DNA from: Kosmotogaceae bacterium UBA1373
GTDB taxonomy: Bacteria; Thermotogota; Thermotogae; Petrotogales; Kosmotogaceae
Direction: 5' to 3'
DNA: 64,000 nucleotides
Assembly: GCA_002305955.1 (NCBI GenBank)
Contig: DBRH01000012.1
Location: forward strand, 80,289 to 144,288
Shown: positions 9,922-18,852 of the stretch, in pieces
Numbering within the stretch: position 1 is the stretch's first letter
Layout: every line of letters starts with the position of its first letter
Program-made: the position numbers and the translations under genes
The notes under the pieces: generated by a model
Told to the model about the DNA's origin: nothing
Database searches by the model: none
What the model saw: the letters and a program-made list of their open reading frames with translations, nothing else

Positions 9922-11340
9922 TCAAGTTTTTTCCAGTTTTAAGATGTTGGTGGATCTGCTGGTTCCAAAGGGAATACCGGCGGTGAGGATTATAGTATCG
10001 CCTTTCTTGACGAGCTTGAGCTTTTTTGCCAGTGGCCCGGCGACCTTTACTAGATCGTCTGTCGATTCTCCCAGGCCCATCAGCACCGGATGAGCTCCCC
10101 AGATCAAGCCCAGTCTGAAGTAAGTTTCTTCATTAGGTGTAATGGCAAGAATATGAGCCCTTGGCCTGAAACCAGATACGTTTCTCGCGGTATGGCCGGA
10201 GAAAGTTGAGCTGACAATAACTTTCACTTTCAGCGCTTCGCTTATGTCCCAGGCGGCCCTGCAGATAGCATCGGTGTGATCGTCGGTCAGGACTTTTTCG
10301 CGCGTCCACCATAGTATGTCGGGATTCTGGTTAAGATATCTCTCCGTTGCCCTGGCGGTAAGATCCATAACCGCGACCGCTTCGAGCGGATGTTTCCCTA
10401 TCGATGTCTCCCCCGAAAGCATTACAGCATCGCTTCCATCTACGATAGCGTTGGTTATGTCGGTCGTTTCGGCTCTGGTGGGCACGGGGTTCTCTATCAT
10501 CGATTCGAGCATCTGTGTTGCCGTGATCACCGGTATTCTGTTGTAATTTCCGAATTTTATTATCTTTTTCTGAGCGACCGGTACTTCTTCGACCGGTATT
10601 TCGACCCCGAGATCGCCCCTGGCAACCATCAGGCCGTCGGAAACGGCGGCGATTTCTTCGATGCTCTTTAGTGCCTGCGCCGTTTCTATTTTCGAGATGA
10701 TCGGTATGGAACCATGGCTATCGGTCACGATTTCACGGGCCAGGATAACGTCCTCCGCCTTTCTTACGAAAGAGAGGGCGAAGTAATCGACTCCTTCTTC
10801 GATGCCCAGCTTTATGAACCTTCTGTCTTTATCTGTGACCGCAGGAATTCCGATGTCGATTCCCGGAAGGTTTATACCTCTTCTGTGAGTGACGATGCCT
10901 CCGTTGACGATCTTCGTTAGAATGTGGTTTTCGTCCGTAGAAAAGACCTTCAGCTTTATTTTGCCGTCGTCCATCAATATCATGTGTCCGGGTTTGACTT
11001 CACCTGGCAGACGATCGTAGTTTATGCTCACCGCGTTTTCATCGCCCTCGATAGCCGAGGTTGTCAGGAGAAAGTCCCTACCGGAAAGGAGCTCGACTCT
11101 CTCTCTTTTGAAGGAACCGGTTCTTATCTTGGGTCCGGAAAGATCCAGAAGCAGCGACAGAGGGACTTTCAGAGAGTTGCGGACCTCCTTGATTCTACGA
11201 ATCCGCTCTCTGTGTTCCTCCAGGTCTCCGTGTGTCGTGTTCAGTCTGGCAACGTTCATTCCCCTGAAAACGAGTTTTGTCAGCATCTCCGGGGATTCCG
11301 TTGCCGGACCGATTGTACAGACTATCTTCGTTTTTCTCAT
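9922..11340 (-). CDS. pyk: Pyruvate kinase
   Basis: A 472-residue pyruvate kinase, which makes pyruvate and ATP from phosphoenolpyruvate and ADP in the last step of glycolysis. Visible signatures are the N-terminal KIVCTIGPATES, the active-site LLDLSGPKIRTGSF, the metal-binding VARGDLGVEIP, and the ITATQMLESMIENP / PTRAETTDI region. The C-terminal domain has normal length. The ATG lies 9 nt after the pfkA stop with an AAGGTG site, so both irreversible glycolytic kinases are in one operon; the same pairing is known in Thermotoga. A strong terminator follows. Confidence 0.98.
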   Translation of the reverse strand: MRKTKIVCTIGPATESPEMLTKLVFRGMNVARLNTTHGDLEEHRERIRRIKEVRNSLKVPLSLLLDLSGPKIRTGSFKRERVELLSGRDFLLTTSAIEGDENAVSINYDRLPGEVKPGHMILMDDGKIKLKVFSTDENHILTKIVNGGIVTHRRGINLPGIDIGIPAVTDKDRRFIKLGIEEGVDYFALSFVRKAEDVILAREIVTDSHGSIPIISKIETAQALKSIEEIAAVSDGLMVARGDLGVEIPVEEVPVAQKKIIKFGNYNRIPVITATQMLESMIENPVPTRAETTDITNAIVDGSDAVMLSGETSIGKHPLEAVAVMDLTARATERYLNQNPDILWWTREKVLTDDHTDAICRAAWDISEALKVKVIVSSTFSGHTARNVSGFRPRAHILAITPNEETYFRLGLIWGAHPVLMGLGESTDDLVKVAGPLAKKLKLVKKGDTIILTAGIPFGTSRSTNILKLEKT

Positions 11341-11349
11341 TTCGCACCT

Positions 11350-12312
11350 TTAAGATAGAATTTTGGCCATCTCGACCAGTTCCATATCGATCGTTTTCTT
11401 TTGAGAAAGGATCTTTTCAAGCGAAACTCTGACCATTCTTCCTCCCTGAAGAGCGATCATAGTGCCGGCCTCGCTCTCCTCCAGAGCCTTTATGGAGGCG
11501 TAACCCATTCTAGATGCTAGAACCCTGTCGAAGGCCGTTGGCGATCCCCCGCGCTGGATATGTCCCAGAATGGTAATTCTGGTTTCGTACCCTATCCTGT
11601 GTTCTACATGCCTGGCAACCGTGTAAGCGCTCGAGGCACCTTCGGCCACGACTATTATGCAGTTGATCTTTCCGCGCTTCCTCTCCCGCCAGATCTTGTC
11701 GGCGATCTCCTCGTAGTTCACCGGAATCTCCGGAATTATTATTGCCTCGGCGCCTACGGCCATTCCCGAGGCCAGGGCCACGTAACCCGAGCTCCTGCCC
11801 ATAACCTCCACAACGAAGGCGCGTTCATGCGAAGAGGCCGTATCTTTCAGTTTTTGAATGGTATCCACGCAGGTATTCAAGCATGTATCAACCCCTATAC
11901 ACATATCCGTCAGGGCTATGTCGTTGTCTATAGTGCCGGGAAGTCCGACCACGGGAATTCCCTGCTCTTCCATCAAAAGTTTGGCCCCACTGAGACTACC
12001 CTCTCCGCCGATGACTACCAGTCCGCCTATCCCGTGTTTTTTCAGTATATCGGCCGCCTTTGCCCTGCCCTCTTCGAGTCTGAACTCCTCGCATCTAGAA
12101 CTGCGCAGGATGGTTCCCCCTCTTTCCATTATCCCTCCGACAGAAGAGTAATCCATGTCCGTGAAGTCTTCGTCGAGAAGGCCGGAGTAGCCTCTATGAA
12201 TTCCGACAACTTCCAGACCGTCCGTTACCGCAGTCCTGACCGCTGCCCTTATCGCCGCGTTCATCCCCGGAGCATCACCGCCGCTGGTCAGAACTCCGAT
12301 TTTCTTCATCAT
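11350..12312 (-). CDS. pfkA: ATP-type 6-phosphofructokinase
   Basis: About 320 residues, matching bacterial PfkA, which phosphorylates fructose 6-phosphate to the 1,6-bisphosphate. Motifs are [19 protein letters not shown] (nucleotide binding), GTIDND (catalytic Asp), MGRSSGY and [14 protein letters not shown]. The usual GGDGS loop reads GGEGS here, with the Gly kept that favours ATP over pyrophosphate; I recall the same variant in Thermotoga ATP-PfkA. The upstream TTG (12315) is only 4 nt from AGGAGG, whereas ATG 12312 has 7-nt spacing, so I start there. It is transcribed divergently from the glycine cleavage operon and precedes pyk. Confidence 0.97.
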   Translation of the reverse strand: MMKKIGVLTSGGDAPGMNAAIRAAVRTAVTDGLEVVGIHRGYSGLLDEDFTDMDYSSVGGIMERGGTILRSSRCEEFRLEEGRAKAADILKKHGIGGLVVIGGEGSLSGAKLLMEEQGIPVVGLPGTIDNDIALTDMCIGVDTCLNTCVDTIQKLKDTASSHERAFVVEVMGRSSGYVALASGMAVGAEAIIIPEIPVNYEEIADKIWRERKRGKINCIIVVAEGASSAYTVARHVEHRIGYETRITILGHIQRGGSPTAFDRVLASRMGYASIKALEESEAGTMIALQGGRMVRVSLEKILSQKKTIDMELVEMAKILS

Positions 12313-12352
12313 CAATATCCCTCCTGAGTTTTCAATCTTGCTGTACGCCGTA

Positions 12353-12381
12353 ATTTTAGCATATCAGCATATTAATTTCAC
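12353..12381 (-). promoter_or_regulatory. Promoter of pfkA-pyk
   Basis: On the minus strand, GTGAAA (-35, 12376-12381), a 17-base spacer and TAAAAT (-10, 12353-12358), with a TGC extended -10. It gives a leader of roughly 30-40 bases before the pfkA ribosome site. Confidence 0.65.
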
Positions 12382-12402
12382 GAGAGACGAAGCTTCACTA
12401 AG

Positions 12403-12431
12403 TTAACTAATAACATGAGTTGGTGTATAAT
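12403..12431 (+). promoter_or_regulatory. Promoter of the gcv operon
   Basis: TTAACT (-35, 12403-12408), a 17-base spacer and a consensus TATAAT (-10, 12426-12431). It fires away from the pfkA promoter, leaving only about 20 bases between the two -35 elements. No glycine riboswitch is visible in the short leader. Confidence 0.72.
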
Positions 12432-12459
12432 CTCAAGTGAAACAGGGGGAGTGGTTATA

Positions 12460-12690
12460 ATGAAGGTTCTTAAGTCGGGAGTTCCCGTGTACGAGGCAAA
12501 AATGTACCAGGAAATACTTCTCAAAGAAGGGATCTTCGCAGAGCTAGTCGATTCACATTTCGCGTACACCGACAGTATCTATTTTGGATCTGGCGGCATG
12601 GTGGACATAATTATTCCAGACGATGACTACGAAACAGCTGTTAGTATATTTGAAGACTTAAAAGTCGAAGGGAGAGAGGATCCGGAATGA
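12460..12690 (+). CDS. Small DUF2007-like protein, first gene of the gcv operon
   Basis: A 76-residue acidic soluble protein. It resembles the DUF2007 'putative signal transducing' family: a short alpha/beta fold starting VLKSGVPVYEAKMYQEILLK and ending with a D-D-D-Y-E-T-A helix. Function is unknown in the family. I place the start at ATG 12460, just after the AGGGGGAGTGG purine-rich stretch and downstream of a good promoter; the longer frame would start inside that promoter. Its stop overlaps gcvT as ATGA, so it is translationally coupled to the glycine cleavage genes. A role linked to glycine cleavage is inference from position. Confidence 0.75.
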   Translation: MKVLKSGVPVYEAKMYQEILLKEGIFAELVDSHFAYTDSIYFGSGGMVDIIIPDDDYETAVSIFEDLKVEGREDPE

Positions 12691-13793
12691 GTGATTTGAA
12701 AAGGACACCTTTGTACAAGGAGCATCTCAGGCTGAATGGTAAGATAGTTGACTTCGCAGGTTGGGAAATGCCTCTTCAATTCGATTCGATCATCGAAGAG
12801 CACAACCTTGTCAGGACTAAGGCGGGACTCTTCGATGTCTCTCATATGGGAGAGATAGAAATCGTAGGTTCCGAAGCAATTTCCTACTCCGATTACCTGG
12901 TCAGCAACTCCGTTGACACTATGAAGAATGGTGAGATAGTATATTCACCCATGTGCAACGAAAAGGGCGGAGTGGTAGACGATGTTCTGGTTTACAGAAT
13001 AAGCAACAATAAAACTCTCTTTGTGGTGAACGCTTCCAACAAAGACAAAGACTACGACTGGATACACAAGAACTCCACAGGTTTCGACGTGCAGGTGAAG
13101 GATGTTTCGGACAATTATGCCCAGATAGCCTTCCAGGGACCGCTAGCCGAGGAGATACTTTCCGAGATTTCCCAGGTAAGGCTCGACCAGATACCCTTCT
13201 ACCATTTCGCCGAAGGGCGGGTCAACGGGATAAAGGCTCTGGTTTCTAGAACCGGTTACACCGGTGAAGACGGTTTCGAACTTTACACCGAACCGGATGC
13301 GGCCATACCCCTGTGGAGAAAGCTCCTCGAGATCGGTGGACCTAAAGGCGTAAAGCCAATCGGCCTCGCCGCCAGAGATACGCTCAGATTCGAAGCCTGT
13401 TACATGTTGTACGGAAATGAATTGAACGATCATAACACGCCGCTGGAAGCGGGATTGAAATGGACTGTGAAACTCGACAAGAACTTCATAGGTAGAGATG
13501 TACTGGCCAGGCAGAGCGAAGAGGGAACCGAATACAGGTTGAAAGGCATCGAGATTGCCGGAAAGGCCATAGCGCGCCACGGTTACGAAATCGTCGACGG
13601 AGATAACGTGATCGGCTGGGTTTCTAGCGGTCTCTTCTCGCCCACTCTGGGAAAATCTCTCGCGATGGCTTACCTGAAGAAAGATTACTGGAAGTTAGGC
13701 ACCCAGGTTGGCGTTTCGGTGAGGGGAAAGGTAGTACCGGCAAACGTTGTGAAGACACCTTTCTATAGAGGTTCCGTGAAGTCAAAAGGATAA
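12687..13793 (+). CDS. gcvT: Glycine cleavage system T protein (aminomethyltransferase)
   Basis: A 368-residue GcvT. It transfers the methylene group from aminomethyl-lipoyl-GcvH to tetrahydrofolate, releasing ammonia. The N-terminal FAGWEMPLQF and LFDVSHMGEI, the central RTGYTGEDGFELY and the LAARDTLRFEACYMLYGNEL folate-site segment are all present. Its ATG overlaps the stop of the upstream small gene and gcvH follows after 16 nt. The operon encodes T, H and both P subunits; the L protein (dihydrolipoamide dehydrogenase) is not in this window. Confidence 0.98.
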   Translation: MSDLKRTPLYKEHLRLNGKIVDFAGWEMPLQFDSIIEEHNLVRTKAGLFDVSHMGEIEIVGSEAISYSDYLVSNSVDTMKNGEIVYSPMCNEKGGVVDDVLVYRISNNKTLFVVNASNKDKDYDWIHKNSTGFDVQVKDVSDNYAQIAFQGPLAEEILSEISQVRLDQIPFYHFAEGRVNGIKALVSRTGYTGEDGFELYTEPDAAIPLWRKLLEIGGPKGVKPIGLAARDTLRFEACYMLYGNELNDHNTPLEAGLKWTVKLDKNFIGRDVLARQSEEGTEYRLKGIEIAGKAIARHGYEIVDGDNVIGWVSSGLFSPTLGKSLAMAYLKKDYWKLGTQVGVSVRGKVVPANVVKTPFYRGSVKSKG

Positions 13794-13809
13794 AAAGGAG
13801 GAGTAAAAA

Positions 13810-14181
13810 ATGAAGAAGTACACAAAGACACACGAGTGGGTATCTGTCGAAGGAGACATCGCGACGGTAGGTATTTCCGATCATGCCCAGGATCATCTCG
13901 GAGATGTGGTCTATATAGACCTACCCGAAGCAGGCAAATCCCTGAAGAAGGGGGACGTTCTCTGCACGATCGAATCTGTTAAGGCTGCAAGCGACGTGTA
14001 CGCACCCGTGAGCGGTAACATTGTGGAGGTTAACGCCGGACTCGATTCCTCTCCCGAGACGATAAACAGTGATGCCGAAGGCGCCGGCTGGATCGCAAAA
14101 ATCAAACTGAGCAGTATTGCCGAGCTCGACAGCCTGATGGATCTGGAGGCTTACAAGAAGCATTGTGAAGAGGAGGGCTAA
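13810..14181 (+). CDS. gcvH: Glycine cleavage system H protein
   Basis: A 123-residue lipoyl carrier protein that shuttles the aminomethyl intermediate between the P, T and L proteins. The lipoylated lysine is K58 in [14 protein letters not shown]. It starts [11 protein letters not shown], typical for the family, after an AAAAGGAGGAG ribosome site. A terminal Glu-rich tail follows the conserved fold. Confidence 0.98.
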   Translation: MKKYTKTHEWVSVEGDIATVGISDHAQDHLGDVVYIDLPEAGKSLKKGDVLCTIESVKAASDVYAPVSGNIVEVNAGLDSSPETINSDAEGAGWIAKIKLSSIAELDSLMDLEAYKKHCEEEG

Positions 14182-14182
14182 T

Positions 14183-15529
14183 ATGCCTGAATTCCCGTAT
14201 CTTCCTCAGACAGAGGTAGAAATAGAGGAGATGCTGCGGGCTATAGGTGTCAAAAGCATTGCCGAACTCTTCACGGACATTCCGGAAAAGTTCGATGTCG
14301 ATCTTTCGATACCGGCCAGCGCAGACGAATTCACTGTGCTCAGGGATCTCAAAGAACTGAGCCAGCGAAACTCGAATTTGAACGACCTTTCCGTATTCAG
14401 AGGCGGAGGTATATACAAGCACTTCATACCCAGCGCGGTGCAGAGAATAGCAGGACGCGGGGAGTTCCTCACCGCATATACTCCCTATCAGGCCGAGATC
14501 TCTCAGGGAACCCTGCAGATGCTCTTCGAATACCAGACAATGATCAGTGAACTCACCGGAATGGAGGTCTCCAACTCCTCGATGTACGACGGTGCCAGCG
14601 CCTGTGCAGAGGCAGCTTTGATGTCCGTTAGGATAAATGGCAAGACGAAAATCCTAATATCGCAGGCCGTTCATCCGGAATACATCGATACGGTGAAAAC
14701 ATATTGCTTCGGGGGAAACATACAGGTTGACGAGGTTAATTTCGATCGTAAATCCGGTCAGATAGACCTTTCAGATCTTAAGAGCAAACTTTCCGACGAT
14801 GTATCGGCCGTAATAGTCGGCTATCCGAATTTCTTCGGTGTCATCGAAGATCTGAGAGAAGTAAGAAAAGCGATTCCGGAAAACGTTATGATGATCGTAA
14901 GTGCCAATCCGACAGCTCTTGCGATTCTCCGGGCGCCGGGAAAGCTCGGAGCCGATATAGTTGTTGGAGAAGGTCAGCCGCTGGGCAATCCGCCGTATCT
15001 TGGAGGACCGGGCTTCGGCTTTTTCGCTTCGAAAGAAGCTTATATACGAAAGATGCCTGGCAGAATAATCGGCGAAACGAAAGACGGCGAAGGAAGAACC
15101 GGTTATGTTATGGTTCTACAGACTCGCGAACAACACATAAGAAGAAATAAAGCCACATCTAATATCTGTTCTAACCAGGCTTTCAACGTGCTCCTTGCAT
15201 CGATCTATATGAGTCTGGTCGGACCGAAAGGTTTGCAGGAAATTGCCCGCCGCTCTTACGACAAGGCCCACTATCTGGCCAAACGTATAGAGAAGATGGA
15301 CAAGGTGAGACCGGTTTTCACCGGACCTTTCTTCAGCGAGTTCGTAGTCGAATTCAAGAAAGATCTTTCGAGTTTGAATTCGAAGCTTTTGAAAGACAAA
15401 ATACTCGGCCCGCTCGATCTGGGAGAGTTCAGAGACGATATGAAGAACCACGGTTTGATATGCCTTACCGAGGCCAACAGAAATGAAGAGATCGAATTCT
15501 TCGCCGGGAGACTGGAGGAGTTAGAATGA
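14183..15529 (+). CDS. gcvPA: Glycine dehydrogenase (decarboxylating) subunit 1
   Basis: A 448-residue alpha subunit of the split P protein. With GcvPB it decarboxylates glycine in a PLP-dependent reaction and passes the aminomethyl group to GcvH. It starts [18 protein letters not shown], has the family segment [20 protein letters not shown], and the glycine-rich [20 protein letters not shown]. The ATG at 14183 has AGGAGGG five bases upstream, 2 nt beyond the gcvH stop; the longer frame starts inside gcvH and is rejected. Confidence 0.98.
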   Translation: MPEFPYLPQTEVEIEEMLRAIGVKSIAELFTDIPEKFDVDLSIPASADEFTVLRDLKELSQRNSNLNDLSVFRGGGIYKHFIPSAVQRIAGRGEFLTAYTPYQAEISQGTLQMLFEYQTMISELTGMEVSNSSMYDGASACAEAALMSVRINGKTKILISQAVHPEYIDTVKTYCFGGNIQVDEVNFDRKSGQIDLSDLKSKLSDDVSAVIVGYPNFFGVIEDLREVRKAIPENVMMIVSANPTALAILRAPGKLGADIVVGEGQPLGNPPYLGGPGFGFFASKEAYIRKMPGRIIGETKDGEGRTGYVMVLQTREQHIRRNKATSNICSNQAFNVLLASIYMSLVGPKGLQEIARRSYDKAHYLAKRIEKMDKVRPVFTGPFFSEFVVEFKKDLSSLNSKLLKDKILGPLDLGEFRDDMKNHGLICLTEANRNEEIEFFAGRLEELE

Positions 15530-16974
15530 CGATTTTCGATGCGACTGTGGAAGGTAGAACTGGATTTCGCCTTCCCGAAGAAAAAAGTTACGGTTTTGAG
15601 CCGATCGACGTTCTGCCTGAACATCTCCTGAGAGACTCCAGGCCAGAACTGCCACAGGTGAGCGAACTTCAGGTGGTGCGCCACTTCACGGGTCTTTCCA
15701 GAAAGAATCATTCGGTAGATAGCGGCTTCTACCCGCTTGGATCGTGCACTATGAAGTACAACCCCAAGCTGAACGAAGAGGCGGCCTCTTTCGAAGGGTT
15801 CAGCCAGTTACATCCCTATCAACCCGAAGAGACGATACAGGGAGCTCTGGAGTTGATGTACAATCTGCAGAATTCGCTGTGCGAGATCACTGGTATGGAT
15901 GACTTCACTCTGCAGCCAGCTGCCGGTGCACACGGCGAACTGGTGGGAATGCTGCTGGTCAAGAAGTACTTCGAATTGAAGGGCGATACTTCCCGGAAGA
16001 AAGTCATAGTACCGGATTCTGCACATGGAACCAACCCGGCTTCGGCGGCGATGGCCGGTTATGATATAGTCGAAGTCGCCTCCAACAAAGACGGTAGGGT
16101 TGATCTTGAAAGCCTGGACAGACTGCTAGATGAAAGTGTTGCGGCAATAATGCTCACCAATCCGAACACCGTCGGGCTCTTCGAGAAGGATATCTGTGAA
16201 ATACAGAAGATGGCTCACGACAGGGGAGCTTTGCTTTACTACGATGGGGCGAACCTCAACGCGATAATGGGACATGCGAGGCCGGGCGACATGGGTTTCG
16301 ATATCGTTCACCTCAATTTGCACAAAACCTTTTCCACGCCTCACGGAATGGGGGGGCCCGGAAGTGGCACGGTAGGAGTAAAGACCTTTTTGAAAGAGCT
16401 ACTACCCGTTCCGGTGATAGATTTCGACGGTCAGAAATACAGGATAGTTTATGATCTGCCCGATTCGATAGGGAAGATCAGGAGTTTCTTCGGAAACTTC
16501 GGTGTCTTGGTAAGGGCTTATGCCTACATCAAAACCATGGGCAGCGACGGTTTGAAAAGAGCAAGCGAAATGGCCGTGCTGAACGCCAACTACCTGAGGA
16601 GCAAGCTGGTTGAACTTATACCAACCGCCTATTCGGGCATCTGCAAGCACGAGTTCGTTCTCAAGGGCACAAAGCTTATCTCCGAGTACGGTATCAGAAC
16701 TCTCGATCTTGGCAAGAGACTTCTGGATTACGGTATTCATCCACCGACCGTCTATTTCCCGCTCATCGTCGATGAGGCCATTATGATAGAACCGACAGAG
16801 ACCGAAACTAAGGAAACACTCGATCACTTCGCGGCCACGATAGCGACTATACTCGAGGAAGCGAAGGAAAACCCGGAACTGTTGAAATTGGCGCCTCACA
16901 CTACACCAGTGGGGCGTCTTGATGAAGCAACGGCTTCGAGAAAGCCAAAGACAAGGTGGTCTAAGGGTTCTTGA
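15526..16974 (+). CDS. gcvPB: Glycine dehydrogenase (decarboxylating) subunit 2
   Basis: A 482-residue beta subunit of the split P protein, carrying the PLP site. The Schiff-base lysine is K267 in [17 protein letters not shown]. The SHGTNPA-like motif appears as [14 protein letters not shown], and the N-terminal [12 protein letters not shown] is characteristic. The ATG overlaps the gcvPA stop (ATGA), indicating coupling for equimolar subunits. No terminator separates it from the tRNA-Thr gene, so operon transcripts probably end at the tRNA terminator. Confidence 0.98.
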   Translation: MTIFDATVEGRTGFRLPEEKSYGFEPIDVLPEHLLRDSRPELPQVSELQVVRHFTGLSRKNHSVDSGFYPLGSCTMKYNPKLNEEAASFEGFSQLHPYQPEETIQGALELMYNLQNSLCEITGMDDFTLQPAAGAHGELVGMLLVKKYFELKGDTSRKKVIVPDSAHGTNPASAAMAGYDIVEVASNKDGRVDLESLDRLLDESVAAIMLTNPNTVGLFEKDICEIQKMAHDRGALLYYDGANLNAIMGHARPGDMGFDIVHLNLHKTFSTPHGMGGPGSGTVGVKTFLKELLPVPVIDFDGQKYRIVYDLPDSIGKIRSFFGNFGVLVRAYAYIKTMGSDGLKRASEMAVLNANYLRSKLVELIPTAYSGICKHEFVLKGTKLISEYGIRTLDLGKRLLDYGIHPPTVYFPLIVDEAIMIEPTETETKETLDHFAATIATILEEAKENPELLKLAPHTTPVGRLDEATASRKPKTRWSKGS

Positions 16975-16977
16975 GGC

Positions 16978-17006
16978 TTGAAAGTTAGAAAATGCTATGA
17001 TATCAT
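16978..17006 (+). promoter_or_regulatory. Promoter of tRNA-Thr
   Basis: TTGAAA (16978-16983), a 17-base spacer and TATCAT (17001-17006), starting 4 bases after the gcvPB stop and placing the transcript start a few bases before the mature tRNA. Confidence 0.82.
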
Positions 17007-17018
17007 AGTTTCAGCAGA

Positions 17019-17095
17019 GCAGGCGTAGCTTCAATCGGTGGAGCGCCGCCTTGGTAAGGCGGAGGTTATGAGTTCAAGTCTCATCGCCTGCTCCA
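17019..17095 (+). tRNA. tRNA-Thr (GGT anticodon)
   Basis: A complete cloverleaf. The acceptor stem is GCAGGCG (17019-17025) with CGCCTGC (17085-17091). The anticodon stem CCGCC/GGCGG encloses the loop TTGGTAA with anticodon GGT at 17053-17055. The T arm contains GTTCAAGTC, and CCA is encoded at 17093-17095. It reads Thr codons ACC and ACT. Confidence 0.97.
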
Positions 17096-17104
17096 CGTTG
17101 TAAG

Positions 17105-17134
17105 CTGGACCTTTCGAAGGTCCAGTTTTTTTTT
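17105..17134 (+). terminator. Terminator after tRNA-Thr
   Basis: A 9-bp perfect stem, CTGGACCTT with AAGGTCCAG (17105-17113 with 17117-17125), a 3-base loop TCG and a run of nine T. It ends the tRNA transcript and probably also gcv operon read-through. Confidence 0.95.
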
Positions 17135-17171
17135 CAACAATTATAATGAACGTATGTTCAAAACCTCCCGC

Positions 17172-17201
17172 TTGGTATCTGGTAATAATCTATGTTAGAA
17201 T
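17172..17201 (+). promoter_or_regulatory. Possible promoter of the PAS sensor gene
   Basis: TTGGTA (17172-17177), an 18-base spacer and an extended -10 TGT-TAGAAT (17193-17201). If used, it would give a leader of about 200 bases before the GTG at 17416. I see no known riboswitch or strong hairpin in that leader. Confidence 0.5.
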
Positions 17202-17415
17202 AAAAATGTAACCTTTGAGATCCGAGAATTTTGCCAACGTTCATATGGGTTTTCTTTACCGAATATTTTCCACCTCGGGAGAGGTTTTAGGTCGGATCGA
17301 AGTTAGTCAAATCAATTTTAGTTGCTCGGAAATCGGTTTCTTTCTTTTGGGTTATCGCCAGGGTACTCGTTCCATATTGACTTCTATCCAGTCCTTTATT
17401 GCAGAGGTGAAACTT

Positions 17416-18843
17416 GTGTTCGATTTCTATTCAAAACCCAGGATCATACTTGTAGGTAGAAGCCAGAAAGATGCAAGAAGATTAATAGAGGCCTTCGATG
17501 ATCGTTTCGATGTACGTTATGTCGAAGAGATATCCGATGAATTCAGCCGGTTTTCAGATGCGATGATCTTCGATTATGTAACCGAGGGTATCATCAAAAG
17601 CCTCAGAGCGGGTACTATTCCCTACCTCTGTCTGATCGGAAGCGAGAAATCCGTGGCCAAGCACGAACTCAAGCCGGGCGAGTATCTTCTCAAGGGGCCG
17701 GGGTATCTTCACTATCTCCCGGAGATAGTCTTTTCGATGCTTGAGAAGCACAGACTTCAGAAGACGCTGGATTTCGAGCGAGAAAAGTACATGGGTCTGG
17801 TAAACAGCATGGGATGTGGAATGCTGATCATAAGAAAACGCGACGGCAACGTGATTTTCTCAAACAAAGTCGCTCAGAGACTTCTGGGCTATGAAGAGAG
17901 CGAAATCGAGAAGACACGCCTCCAGGACCTGGTGTACGATGAGCCGCTCGCACTGAATCTCGTTCTTGAGAGAGAGGGTGTCAATTCAGATAGAGAGATA
18001 GTTATGCTGACCCGCACCAACGGAAAGATATATGTTATCTTCAACACCTCCGAGATGCTTTATGGCGCCGAGAGGGTCGTGCAGTTCACTTTCATGGATA
18101 TATCCAAACAGAAACGCGACAGGGAAGAGCTGATCTTCCAGTGGCGCTTCCTGGATAATGCCGAGGAGATCGCCATCGCTGTGGATGAAAGGGGGAGAAT
18201 CGTTTATCTTAACCGTTTTGCCGCCGAAATTCACGGCTACGGCAGGGAAGAGATGATCGGCAACAACCTGAGCAACTATCTGGTGCAGGATGATATGGAG
18301 GCCAAATCCAGACAGTTTGAAATAATGAGCTCTGGAAAATGGAAGGGCAGACAGTTGCACAGGAAGAAAGACGGCTCTGTTTTCGTCGTCGAGTCCAAGA
18401 GAAGCGTTCTCCGTGTCGATGATAACGTTTATGAACTGGTCATAGGCATGGACCTGACCGAGAGCATCGAGCTTCAAAGAAGTTACAATCTTCATTCGCT
18501 GCTGCTTAACGGCACCGAGGACATAGCGATCGCAACAGATATGGACGGCCGTGTTATTTACATGAACAAGGCCGCTCAGAAATTCTTCAGAACCTCTCTT
18601 GAATCGATTCGCCACAAGCTGCCCGAGGAAATACCATCGGAAAGTCTGCGGGAGTTCCTCAGGAACGGACTCTCCTCTGAACCTTGCGATGAAGGCTCCA
18701 GAATAATTACAGTAGTGGATGATTCAACCAATTCAAACCGTGTAGAGTTCAGCGGCAAAGTCGTCAGAGATGAAGAGGGCGATGTCGGCACGATTTTCAT
18801 AGGGCGGAGAATAGCCGGTTCTGGAAGTAAATCGGTTATATAA
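17416..18843 (+). CDS. Multi-PAS sensor protein lacking an output domain
   Basis: About 475 residues. The N-terminal part (to about residue 110) resembles a degenerate receiver-type alpha/beta fold (PRIILVGRSQKDARRLIEAF). Three PAS-like domains follow; the second and third contain typical stretches such as DERGRIVYLNRFAAEIHGYG and MDGRVIYMNKAAQKFF. No histidine kinase, GGDEF, HTH or methyl-accepting region follows; the protein ends just after the third PAS domain. I start at GTG 17416, with GAGGTG six bases upstream. A longer frame from TTG 17215 has no ribosome site. Signal and partner are unknown; it may act by binding a separate kinase or regulator. Confidence 0.78.
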   Translation: MFDFYSKPRIILVGRSQKDARRLIEAFDDRFDVRYVEEISDEFSRFSDAMIFDYVTEGIIKSLRAGTIPYLCLIGSEKSVAKHELKPGEYLLKGPGYLHYLPEIVFSMLEKHRLQKTLDFEREKYMGLVNSMGCGMLIIRKRDGNVIFSNKVAQRLLGYEESEIEKTRLQDLVYDEPLALNLVLEREGVNSDREIVMLTRTNGKIYVIFNTSEMLYGAERVVQFTFMDISKQKRDREELIFQWRFLDNAEEIAIAVDERGRIVYLNRFAAEIHGYGREEMIGNNLSNYLVQDDMEAKSRQFEIMSSGKWKGRQLHRKKDGSVFVVESKRSVLRVDDNVYELVIGMDLTESIELQRSYNLHSLLLNGTEDIAIATDMDGRVIYMNKAAQKFFRTSLESIRHKLPEEIPSESLREFLRNGLSSEPCDEGSRIITVVDDSTNSNRVEFSGKVVRDEEGDVGTIFIGRRIAGSGSKSVI

Positions 18844-18852
18844 AACCTTTCT

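Noticed and set aside
11560..12327. A 255-codon plus-strand open frame
   Set aside because: Antisense shadow of pfkA.
17215..17415. N-terminal extension of the PAS protein from TTG 17215
   Set aside because: No ribosome site, and the extension is not PAS- or receiver-like; the GTG at 17416 has a good site.
17207..17415. A riboswitch in the 200-base leader before the PAS gene
   Set aside because: I looked for glycine, cobalamin, SAM and c-di-GMP aptamer cores and saw none.
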